Below are positions 1 to 6,563 of a DNA stretch of 16,813 nucleotides, piece after piece; positions within the stretch are counted from its first letter, which is position 1; each line of letters begins with the position of its first letter. The position numbers and the translations under genes are program-made. The stretch covers positions 1-16,813 of the forward strand of contig JBAXPW010000028.1 in the NCBI GenBank assembly GCA_037132015.1. The letters run 5' to 3'. A model generated the notes under the pieces. It saw nothing but the letters and a program-made list of their open reading frames with translations. It was not told where the DNA came from and did not search any database. The DNA is from JBAXPW01 sp037132015. GTDB taxonomy: Bacteria; Patescibacteriota; Microgenomatia; UBA1406; GWC2-37-13.

Positions 1-513
1 CAAGGGTTAGGGTATATAGCAAAAAATCCTGCACTTATAGATGAAATTTTCACTACGCAAATGAAGATAATAGCAGCATCTAAAGGTGCTGTTGAAAGCA
101 TGTCTAATTTAGAAAAAGGAAACTTTGGTGAAATGGCAACAGATATGGATCTAACTCTAAAAGGATATGCCCCATTACATTCTCGTATTAACAACCTTCA
201 AAATGGCATTCATCAGGGCATAGATGGAGTATTTAAAAAGGGAGATGAGTTCTTTATTGTTGAGTCAAAATATCACGGAACTGGAGGACTCAATTCTGCG
301 AATCCTGCTACTGGATTACCAGCACAAATGACTGATGCATGGATTAATAGTAAAAATAGACTTCTTGATGCTGTAGGAGGAGATAGGTTAATAGAAAAAC
401 AAATTCAAAATAGTAGTTATAAGCGAATTCTTTCAGAAGTATCTCCAGATGGAACTGTTGTATACAAAGTTCTTGATAGTCAAGCAAAAGTTATAAGTAT
501 TTTTAACCCATGA
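1..513 (+). CDS. PoNe-type DNase toxin domain, C-terminal end of a larger polymorphic toxin (5' partial)
   Basis: The frame is open from base 1, so the ATG at 61 is probably internal and only the last 170 residues of a longer protein are visible. The visible part matches the PoNe nuclease family (PD-(D/E)XK fold) seen at the C-terminus of polymorphic toxins. Counting from the first visible codon, it has a GNFGE..TD segment near residues 40-50, HQGIDG (Asp75), VESK (Glu88, Lys90) and a QMTDAW segment near 109-114, then RLLDAVGG. Asp75, Glu88 and Lys90 are the likely catalytic set. Family members degrade DNA in competing cells. The missing N-terminal part would carry the delivery signals, so the secretion route cannot be read here. 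The stop is TGA, overlapping the ATG of the immunity gene; the other full-length genes in the window end in TAA. Family assignment is from remembered motifs; toxicity is inferred. Confidence 0.82.
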   Translation, partial: QGLGYIAKNPALIDEIFTTQMKIIAASKGAVESMSNLEKGNFGEMATDMDLTLKGYAPLHSRINNLQNGIHQGIDGVFKKGDEFFIVESKYHGTGGLNSANPATGLPAQMTDAWINSKNRLLDAVGGDRLIEKQIQNSSYKRILSEVSPDGTVVYKVLDSQAKVISIFNP

Positions 514-1286
514 TCACAAGAGATGAATTATTTCAAAACCCAGATCACTTTATTGAGCTTATTGGTCGTATAAGAACAGCTTATACAACAGCACAGGGAT
601 GGATAAAGGATGGTAAAATAAAATCAGATAGAATTGTATTTCTAAAACAAGGCTTTTTTTATGATCATCTAGATACAATGAACGCATTATACTCAGCTGG
701 GTACCCTATAATTGATATGGTTCCTGAATATACGCAAGCACTTGAACTAATGCCAGAAGTGTGGGCAAATGGAACCAAGAAATTTAGAATGGACACAAAG
801 GAAGGGCTACAAATATATGATACGTATTACATGGATGCTAATGACTCAATACTTGCAATGCTTGGATTGGGATATCTTCTAAATATAACAACTACTGATT
901 TTCAATGCATTGTAGATATCATTGATAGAGATAAGATACAAAACCTCGTATATGAGACCATCATAAAAGCAAAAATACCAAGTAGAAAAGTATTTGAAAA
1001 AGAATCATACAATATTCCAAATCCCATATATGCCTCACTTCGGAAAGCAATTTTTGAGTCTGATAAAGAAGTTGCACAAAAAGTAATCAAACACTATTTA
1101 GAAAAAGAATGGTATCAGCTTCATAAAGATGCGGGTTGGTACAATAGTCATAAAGGAGATGGTAAGGGTTATTCTGGATATTGGTCTTTTGAAACAGCAG
1201 CTATTGTAAAGATCAAAGGGTTGGATGACAGCATATTCCGAGATAACGAATATTATCCAAAAGATCTTGTTCATCAACAAAGATAA
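510..1286 (+). CDS. PoNi-type immunity protein (DUF1910/DUF1911 family)
   Basis: This 258-residue protein starts at an ATG inside the toxin's TGA stop (ATGA, 4-nt overlap), typical of translational coupling in toxin-immunity pairs. The C-terminal third has the DUF1911 signature: GYWSFETAAIVKIKGLDDS at residues 223-241, then YYPKDLVH at 248-255. The N-terminal half is helical and fits the DUF1910-like part of the family. PoNi proteins bind and neutralise the cognate PoNe DNase in the producing cell's cytoplasm. No signal peptide or membrane segment is visible, which agrees with cytoplasmic protection. The domain match plus the position directly behind a PoNe domain makes the call strong; neutralisation itself is inferred. 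Confidence 0.85.
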   Translation: MITRDELFQNPDHFIELIGRIRTAYTTAQGWIKDGKIKSDRIVFLKQGFFYDHLDTMNALYSAGYPIIDMVPEYTQALELMPEVWANGTKKFRMDTKEGLQIYDTYYMDANDSILAMLGLGYLLNITTTDFQCIVDIIDRDKIQNLVYETIIKAKIPSRKVFEKESYNIPNPIYASLRKAIFESDKEVAQKVIKHYLEKEWYQLHKDAGWYNSHKGDGKGYSGYWSFETAAIVKIKGLDDSIFRDNEYYPKDLVHQQR

Positions 1287-1296
1287 ATGTATTTAA

Positions 1297-1395
1297 ATGG
1301 ATAAAGAATATGAGCAGTATGTTAAGGAACAAAATATTCGACGTGATGCGTTTGAAAAAGAAATTCTTAAAATAAAGCAGAAACAAAAAACATAA
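1297..1395 (+). CDS. Small hypothetical ORF, 32 residues, charged
   Basis: An ATG 10 nt after the immunity gene opens a 32-codon frame ending in TAA. The product is Lys/Glu-rich and probably helical (it starts MDKEYEQYVKEQ and ends KIKQKQKT). I recognise no family. It could be a short third gene of the toxin-immunity transcript, a decayed remnant, or chance. Codon use is ordinary for the region and there is no ribosome-binding motif, but none of the neighbours has one either. Confidence 0.3.
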   Translation: MDKEYEQYVKEQNIRRDAFEKEILKIKQKQKT

Positions 1396-1421
1396 ATTTA
1401 GTCAGTAATAACTAAAACAAT

Positions 1422-1529
1422 ATGAAAAGAACTTATTCAGACAATAATATTCTAAGAATATTAGCATCACTAATGTTGAGTTCTTTCATATTTATTTCAT
1501 TTTGTGGGTGGAAAAAGTTATTCACCTGA
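1422..1529 (+). CDS. Small hypothetical ORF, 35 residues, with one hydrophobic segment
   Basis: The frame starts MKRTYSDNN and has a hydrophobic stretch (about residues 11-28, ILRILASLMLSSF onward) ending in FCGW, then KKLFT and TGA. This resembles a signal peptide, a lipoprotein-type leader or a single-pass membrane peptide. Its 3' end overlaps, in another frame, the start of the type III Res remnant. It may be the orphaned first exported segment of a gene whose rest was lost when the Res fragment was joined here. Chance cannot be excluded. Confidence 0.25.
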   Translation: MKRTYSDNNILRILASLMLSSFIFISFCGWKKLFT

Positions 1530-1902
1530 TTTTGCATATGTCATACATTTTGAAGATGGAGAAAAGAAGCTCTTTTTTATTGTTGAAACAAAAAATATTG
1601 AGAATGATCAGTTGCGAAATGAGGAAAAACAAAAAATAAAACATGCTAAAACATTCTTTGGTAATACTGTCAAAATACAATTCCGCACACAATTCGAATC
1701 AACACAGATGATTGATCTAATACGTGAAATATATAATTCAGGATTACTTCTCGTTGTGTCTGATAAGTTTGATAGGAACAATGGTGCTTACAGCTACGAG
1801 AGACGAGATAATAAACACGCTCATAATTCCAAATGTCCCAGCGCTATATCCAAATACAGATCGGCTCAGTGCAGTACTTACTCTTCCACTAAATTGATAT
1901 AA
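1504..1902 (+). pseudogene. C-terminal remnant of a type III restriction enzyme Res subunit
   Basis: The first 78 or so residues match the C-terminal endonuclease domain of type III restriction (Res) subunits: GGKSYSPDFAYVI (Asp9 of the PD motif), then FFIVETK (Glu28, Lys30), LRNEEKQKIKHAKTFF, and a helix ending near DLIREIYNS. This is the PD-(D/E)XK nuclease only. The large DEAD-type helicase/translocase part (normally some 800 residues upstream) is absent, and no Mod methylase is present. The first possible start is a GTG at 1504; the frame is closed upstream at 1477-1479. From about 1741 the frame reads antisense through the neighbouring transporter gene until a TAA at 1900-1902, so the native end is also lost. 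A recombination or deletion scar explains both. Free nuclease activity seems unlikely. Confidence 0.75.
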
Positions 1903-2895
1903 CCCAACTCCCTTTTCAATACTCTGGTTATGGTGTAAAGAGTCTACTGCAAGTGCTTTTAGTACTGGAGAAGTTCCTCTTGTAAAAACACCAAGGAGAA
2001 ACATAACACAACAAATTACATATACATTATTCGTAAACATAAAAAATACAATTAAGAGTGCCATTCCAATTTCGGCAAAAATAAGAACTTTCTGAGGAGA
2101 AAATGTATCGGATAATTTTCCTAAAAATACTCGACCACTCATGTATCCTCCAAACAGAAGAGCGGTAAGAAATCCTGATGTATTAATATTGATTCCTTTT
2201 TGAATCAATAATAACGGAATAAAGATATACAGAGATGAGCTTGCAAACGAATCTAATATACCAGCAAATACAACAAACATAAAGTTTGAGTTCTTAATAT
2301 ATGATGATGTGTGAAAAAGTGTAATTGAAGTATCTTTTTTTGAGACAGATATTTCTTTAAAAAGAATTATAAAGAGTGTTAGTCCTATCAAAACTAATAG
2401 ACCGTATAGTCTTGCTGTGATTGAGATTCCTAATACAACTGCGAATGTTGACGTAAGTCCGGTTAAAACTATTCTTCCTATATCACCCATAGAGCTCAAA
2501 TTTCCAATACCAGATGCACGTTTTCCTTTATTCAAAGATTTTGCAACAGAGGAAATTCCAATTGTCTCTAACATTCCAGATCCTACTCCACCAAACACAT
2601 ATGCAAAAAACAACATAAAAAATTGAGAACTAATACTTAAGATAGTCCATGCAATTAAATAAGAGATTATTGAGAGTGCTAATGCCTTTTTTGAACCGAT
2701 TCGAATGATGACATGACTAGCAAAGAATGTAGATAGGATTTGAATTACTGCAATAGTAGTACTCAGTATTCCCAGTTCGTGTAGAGAAATGAGGTGTTGT
2801 TTTTCCATAAAAACAAGCATGAGAAGGATGCTTACTTCCCAGCCCTTAGTAAACAACTGTTGTGCATAAAGAATATATTTCGAGCTATTGTTCAT
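1744..2895 (-). CDS. MFS transporter, about 12 membrane segments
   Basis: With the ATG at 2895 the protein has 383 residues; a TTG at 2919 would add eight (an N-terminus with IIHI before the Met), and I prefer the ATG. Hydrophobic segments run through the whole length with a polar central loop (near residues 182-200) that splits two six-helix halves. The loop between helices 2 and 3 has a degenerate motif A (RIGSKKAL), and the second half repeats it better (GRVFLGKLSD, then QKVL, about residues 254-270). Length and layout fit the major facilitator superfamily, probably drug/proton or small-molecule export; the substrate cannot be read. It lies 56 nt downstream of the DUF262-AlbA_2 gene on the same strand, so co-transcription is possible. 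Its 3' end overlaps the Res remnant tail to tail by about 159 nt. Confidence 0.85.
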   Translation of the reverse strand: MNNSSKYILYAQQLFTKGWEVSILLMLVFMEKQHLISLHELGILSTTIAVIQILSTFFASHVIIRIGSKKALALSIISYLIAWTILSISSQFFMLFFAYVFGGVGSGMLETIGISSVAKSLNKGKRASGIGNLSSMGDIGRIVLTGLTSTFAVVLGISITARLYGLLVLIGLTLFIILFKEISVSKKDTSITLFHTSSYIKNSNFMFVVFAGILDSFASSSLYIFIPLLLIQKGININTSGFLTALLFGGYMSGRVFLGKLSDTFSPQKVLIFAEIGMALLIVFFMFTNNVYVICCVMFLLGVFTRGTSPVLKALAVDSLHHNQSIEKGVGLYQFSGRVSTALSRSVFGYSAGTFGIMSVFIISSLVAVSTIVPIKLIRHNEK

Positions 2896-2951
2896 TATAT
2901 GAATAATCTGAAATTGCAAAATAGGTGCAAAAATTCCTAGTATGACAGGAT

Positions 2952-5111
2952 TTAACTTGATTCTCCTGTTTTTTTTAGATCATTGTTAAATCTCATATTA
3001 ATATAATCTGCAACTTCATCAATTTTTAATTCAATTGTTGAGTTTCCACTTCTCACATAAAATTTCTTTGTTTTTTGCCCCATTTTATCAGTAGCCTCAA
3101 TATATTTAGGTTGAACTCCTTTTTTCACAACTATCTTACATATTTGTCGCGAGTTTATCTCAGGAAAAGTAACTTCTACATGTCGAATACTAAATACATT
3201 TCCAAAACTTGAGTTTAATAAATTACGCAGATGAAGTTCAAATTCATCTTTTGTACCATTTAGTTCACGATAATCATTATCTAATCCCAATGCTTCTCCT
3301 TGATCATCAACGCCAATCAATATCATTCCACCTTCACAATTATTAAATCCAGCAACAGATTTCATGATTACTTGTTCGAGAGCTTTATCAACTTTTTGTT
3401 CCTTATAATTCCATCTTAAAGATGATTTAAATTCCATTTCAGAGCTTTCACCTTCGACGATTATTTCTTCTATGGGGACCTCTTCATATGATTGTTCAGT
3501 TACCGTTATATTTGTAAGAAAATTGTTTAGCTCGTTAGCAAGCATGATTCTACGAGTTTTTAAAAATGCTTCATAGTTGTCAATTTTCCACAATTCCTGA
3601 TTCGCGGGTATTACTTGCAAAGCCAGAGCAGTTGGAAATCGAACTGAAACATCTTTTAGGTATTCTTCTGGCAATTTATTGCTTTTTCTTCTGTTTGCTA
3701 TTTGAGTAAGAATTACCCTATTAGTAATTTCTTGAGCTAATGCATATTTATATCTATTATTAAGATTATATCCGGCTTCTTTAAGTATGGAATAGGGGAA
3801 TATATGATCCCATTCCAATGAATATTTTTTGCCCATGTTTTGACGAATACCTATTCCAGTTGTAAAGCAAATTGCATTTTTACTTTTAAAGTACCAGCGC
3901 ATTAAGCTAAAAAGTGCATTACGGATGTCTACACCTTCAAATTCATCCGGTGAAATTTCAAGTGGTCGCTCTAATTTTATAATCTGGAGGAGTTCATCAA
4001 ATGGATTGGTAGATCTAGTCACAATACTTATGTCTTTGTCTAATTTTTGAGGTAATTGACTCACATATCTTTGTCTAATCTGAGTGTAATACAACCATTT
4101 TATGATTTTTTTTATTTCTTGATCTGTAAGGCTGTTTTTTTCCTTTTTATAAACAAATACTATTATCGGTACAAGAGCGTAAATAGAATTGATTTCGTCA
4201 GAATGATCGATAAATGCTTTTGATCTTAACAAATTTACTACATAATCTAAAACATGAGATTCAAGTTTTAGCCAAGTATCTTTAATATTTTGACAATTAA
4301 GTGGATCATGTAACCGTGTCATATCTGATCCAACAGAATAAATTATTCCTAAAAGACAATAAACAATAAAATCTAGCTTAAAAATAAAACCATTATTTTT
4401 AAGTTCTTCAAGTTTCTTTTTAAACGTCTCTCTTGCTTGTGGCCAATAACCAGAGATTTGAGCAAGAGCGAGTTCGGCTTCTGTCAAATTTACTCCACTA
4501 GCATTAACAATATAAAAAATATCGATAGCTTCTTTGAGACTTGCTTTTACTGGTATATGTTGTTCGATAAATTCTTTATCAGGAATACTTTCTATAGCTC
4601 TAAAATTATCAGAGATCTTATCTTCTTCGTTTCTTGAAAGAGTTTTTCCTGAATCAACAATATTACGAATAATATCTCTTTCTCTAACTGTTCGTTGCAA
4701 GATATCTGTAACATTTATCCAGTAAGGGTTCTTGCTCATGATAGTGTCCTTGTAATATTCCAGTCGCAACTTTGATATATCAACATAGAGACCACGGGGG
4801 TCCTTAAGTATTTCACTTTCTTTATAATAAGGTGGAATTTTATTTCGTATTAATAAATACAATGTTGTAATGCGTTGTTGTCCATCAAGAATTATTTTGA
4901 CAGATCCTTGTCTTGGATCGTATTGGTGTCCTCCTTTTAATTCTGGAGGAGTATTTGTCTCCCATAAAAGCATACTTCCTGTTGGATATTCTCGAATTAA
5001 AGAACCAATTAACTTTTTAGCATTGTCTCGACTCCACACATATTCACGCTGAAATGCAGGAATAAATAATTGCTTTTCGTCTATTTTGTCAAGTATTTGT
5101 GATATTTTCAT
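2952..5111 (-). CDS. DUF262 - HNH nuclease - AlbA_2 (Schlafen-like) fusion, putative defence protein
   Basis: This 719-residue protein has three recognisable parts. Residues 1 to about 220 are a DUF262 (GmrSD N-terminal, ParB/sulfiredoxin-like) domain: FIPAFQREYVW at 16-26, ILDGQQR at 74-80 (nucleotide-binding DGQQR), and NASGVNLTEAEL at 203-214. Residues about 395-490 form an HNH/DUF1524-like nuclease: EWDHIFP at 433-439 (His436), then NR at 464-465, Asn473 and KSNKLPEEYL at 476-485. Residues about 552-705 are an AlbA_2 domain: ESSEMEFKSS, then AGFNNCEGGMILIGVDD, and FYVRSGNST. DUF262-HNH proteins include the type IV enzyme GmrSD and the defence protein SspE, in which nucleotide binding or hydrolysis gates DNA cutting. 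AlbA_2 domains bind nucleic acid and occur in Schlafen-like proteins. I infer an anti-phage effector; its trigger is unknown. Start is ATG, with no ribosome-binding motif. Confidence 0.85.
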   Translation of the reverse strand: MKISQILDKIDEKQLFIPAFQREYVWSRDNAKKLIGSLIREYPTGSMLLWETNTPPELKGGHQYDPRQGSVKIILDGQQRITTLYLLIRNKIPPYYKESEILKDPRGLYVDISKLRLEYYKDTIMSKNPYWINVTDILQRTVRERDIIRNIVDSGKTLSRNEEDKISDNFRAIESIPDKEFIEQHIPVKASLKEAIDIFYIVNASGVNLTEAELALAQISGYWPQARETFKKKLEELKNNGFIFKLDFIVYCLLGIIYSVGSDMTRLHDPLNCQNIKDTWLKLESHVLDYVVNLLRSKAFIDHSDEINSIYALVPIIVFVYKKEKNSLTDQEIKKIIKWLYYTQIRQRYVSQLPQKLDKDISIVTRSTNPFDELLQIIKLERPLEISPDEFEGVDIRNALFSLMRWYFKSKNAICFTTGIGIRQNMGKKYSLEWDHIFPYSILKEAGYNLNNRYKYALAQEITNRVILTQIANRRKSNKLPEEYLKDVSVRFPTALALQVIPANQELWKIDNYEAFLKTRRIMLANELNNFLTNITVTEQSYEEVPIEEIIVEGESSEMEFKSSLRWNYKEQKVDKALEQVIMKSVAGFNNCEGGMILIGVDDQGEALGLDNDYRELNGTKDEFELHLRNLLNSSFGNVFSIRHVEVTFPEINSRQICKIVVKKGVQPKYIEATDKMGQKTKKFYVRSGNSTIELKIDEVADYINMRFNNDLKKTGESS

Positions 5112-5213
5112 TAATATATTGTACGAAATCGTAACATACGCTTGTAAAATATTATATCATCTAAATATCATTCCAACTTGAAGTATGGTCCATATATGCT
5201 ACCATATCATGAT
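5112..5213. promoter_or_regulatory. Divergent control region between the DUF262 gene and nth
   Basis: This short AT-rich gap must hold promoters for both directions. For the minus strand, a TACAAT -10-like hexamer (5118-5123) sits 18 nt from TTACAA. Initiation 6-7 nt later would fall on the A of the DUF262 start codon, giving a leaderless mRNA. A second TATAAT on the minus strand (5151-5156) lacks a good -35. An inverted repeat TACGA-AA-TCGTA (5122-5133) overlaps the first -10 and could be an operator. No convincing -35/-10 pair was found for nth. All of these are sequence matches only. Confidence 0.4.
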
Positions 5214-5216
5214 ATG
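5203..5216. repeat. Perfect 14-bp palindrome over the nth start codon
   Basis: CATATCATGATATG equals its own reverse complement and ends on the ATG (5214-5216) taken as the nth start. It could be an operator half-buried in the start region or a small mRNA hairpin. In AT-rich DNA a chance palindrome of this length is possible. Confidence 0.4.
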
Positions 5217-5843
5217 AGTCAAAATAATGAAATATTGAAAGAACGTGTACTTACAATACTTGCAGAATTAAAAAAACTTTTTCCCAATCCCAAACCTGCT
5301 CTTAATTTTTCAAATCCATGGGAGTGCATGGTTGCAGTTATTTTATCCGCTCAATGTACGGATAAAATGGTAAACATAGTCACTGAAAAATTATTTAAAA
5401 AGTATACAAAACTTGAGGACTATGTTAATGCAAAACCCGAAGAATTTGAGCAAGATATAAAATCGACGGGATTTTATAAAAATAAAACAAAAAATATACT
5501 GGCATCTGCTCGATTGTTATTGTATACATATGGAGGAGTTATCCCAAATTCAATGGAGGAAATTCTCAAGTTTCATGGAGTGGCACGGAAAACGGGTAAT
5601 ATTGTTCTCCATTATACGTATGGACTAATCACTGGGATTGCAGTTGATACGCATGTTCGACGGTTGTCAAAGTTATTAGGGCTGACAAAAAACGATGATC
5701 CGGAAAAAATAGAACAAGATTTGATGAAGTTACTTCCTAAAGAAGAATGGATGAAGTTTAGTTTTCTATTAGTGTTATATGGAAGAATTTATTGTTCTGC
5801 AAAAAAACACGATCATGAACATTGTCCACTCTCTCATATTTAA
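5214..5843 (+). CDS. nth: Endonuclease III (DNA glycosylase/AP lyase)
   Basis: Endonuclease III removes oxidised pyrimidines from DNA and nicks the abasic site in base excision repair. The family core is clear: NPWECMVAVILSAQCTD at residues 34-50, a helix-hairpin-helix HGVARKTGNIVL (121-132) with catalytic Lys126, and IAVDTH with catalytic Asp145. I chose the ATG at 5214 (209 residues) because MSQNNEILKERV lines up with usual Nth N-termini; ATG 5196 or TTG 5178 would add 6 or 12 residues. The C-terminal Fe-S loop is abnormal. Canonical C-x6-C-x2-C-x5-C here reads Cys194-x6-His201-x2-Cys204-x5-stop, so ligand 2 is His and ligand 4 is cut off. The stop interlocks with that of the convergent phosphoesterase gene. 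Glycosylase identity is firm; cluster loss is inferred. Confidence 0.92.
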   Translation: MSQNNEILKERVLTILAELKKLFPNPKPALNFSNPWECMVAVILSAQCTDKMVNIVTEKLFKKYTKLEDYVNAKPEEFEQDIKSTGFYKNKTKNILASARLLLYTYGGVIPNSMEEILKFHGVARKTGNIVLHYTYGLITGIAVDTHVRRLSKLLGLTKNDDPEKIEQDLMKLLPKEEWMKFSFLLVLYGRIYCSAKKHDHEHCPLSHI

Positions 5844-6505
5844 TACCGTTCGTTTTTGGGGATGAGTTTTTCACCTTCAATAATAAGATATTGCGCATAA
5901 CCAAAGTTAAAAAATCCTGTGTTTATAAAGTTGTCTTCAGGAGTAAATTGAGAGCAATGGGTATGACCACAAACAAGTATTTGATTTGGCTTCAGTTCAT
6001 GAGTGGCCTTCTTAATAATACGTTTATTCAATCGTTTGAAAAAAAATTTTACAACAGGTTCACCACATCGGGTTAAAATATGTTGTATGCTATCGGCTAA
6101 ATCGTGCGCAATTTTTTGACCTTTCTCGGGTAAAAAATCCCAAACAAATCGTTCATCGAGTAGGGGACACAATCTATTTCCATGTTCAAAAACCAACTCT
6201 TTTTCGCCAACTTTTAATGTATATGCGCGAGTTTGAATGTCGGAAAAAAGTTCAACCCGATTATCTTCCATATCCTCAGGATCATGATTGCCATATATGT
6301 ATACGGTCTTTTTACTTTTTAGAAGTGGAAATAATTGTTTCCAATTTGTTTTTAAAAATTCTTCAAATGTAATCTCATAACCTTCCCAAAAATCGCCGTT
6401 AATAATTACATGATCAACAGAACCAATAAGTTTTTTGAGTAGATTAAACTTTCGAGAGTCAAAATGTCGTGATAAGTGCAAATCTGATATTATGAGGATA
6501 TTCAT
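5840..6505 (-). CDS. Calcineurin-like metallophosphoesterase (LpxH/YfcE-like superfamily)
   Basis: The 221-residue protein carries the complete two-metal phosphoesterase set: SDLHL (Asp8, His10), INGDFW (Asp38), YGNHD (Asn73, His74), FEHGN (His108) and CGHTH (His181, His183). These residues bind a dimetal centre and hydrolyse phosphomono- or diesters. The overall shape resembles the UDP-2,3-diacylglucosamine hydrolase group, but lipid A synthesis is not expected in a CPR-type cell, so the substrate is left open. No signal peptide is seen, so it is probably cytoplasmic. It starts 13 nt beyond a strong hairpin that follows fusA and ends in a TTAA shared with the convergent nth stop. Confidence 0.88.
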   Translation of the reverse strand: MNILIISDLHLSRHFDSRKFNLLKKLIGSVDHVIINGDFWEGYEITFEEFLKTNWKQLFPLLKSKKTVYIYGNHDPEDMEDNRVELFSDIQTRAYTLKVGEKELVFEHGNRLCPLLDERFVWDFLPEKGQKIAHDLADSIQHILTRCGEPVVKFFFKRLNKRIIKKATHELKPNQILVCGHTHCSQFTPEDNFINTGFFNFGYAQYLIIEGEKLIPKNERY

Positions 6506-6518
6506 AACGATATAATAC

Positions 6519-6545
6519 CAGAAATCCCCCAGAGGGGGATTTCTG
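6519..6545 (-). terminator. Perfect 12-bp hairpin after fusA, probable terminator or 3' stabiliser
   Basis: CAGAAATCCCCC and GGGGGATTTCTG are exact inverted repeats separated by a 3-nt loop, beginning 18 nt after the fusA stop. Five consecutive G-C pairs in an AT-rich setting make it a very stable stem. On the minus strand it is followed by GGTATTATATCG rather than a clean U tract, so intrinsic termination may be partial. It also lies 13 nt before the next start codon, so it could mark a processed 5' end for the phosphoesterase mRNA. Confidence 0.65.
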
Positions 6546-6563
6546 ATTTAATATAGGTCAAAT

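Noticed and set aside
1445..1463. 8-bp AT-only inverted repeat (TAATATTC-TAA-GAATATTA)
   Set aside because: Too weak and AT-only for a terminator, and it lies inside a possible small ORF; likely chance.
5822..6076. 84-codon plus-strand frame after nth, considered as a continuation restoring the Nth Fe-S end
   Set aside because: Its translation shows no CxxC or other Nth C-terminal pattern and it is antisense to the phosphoesterase.
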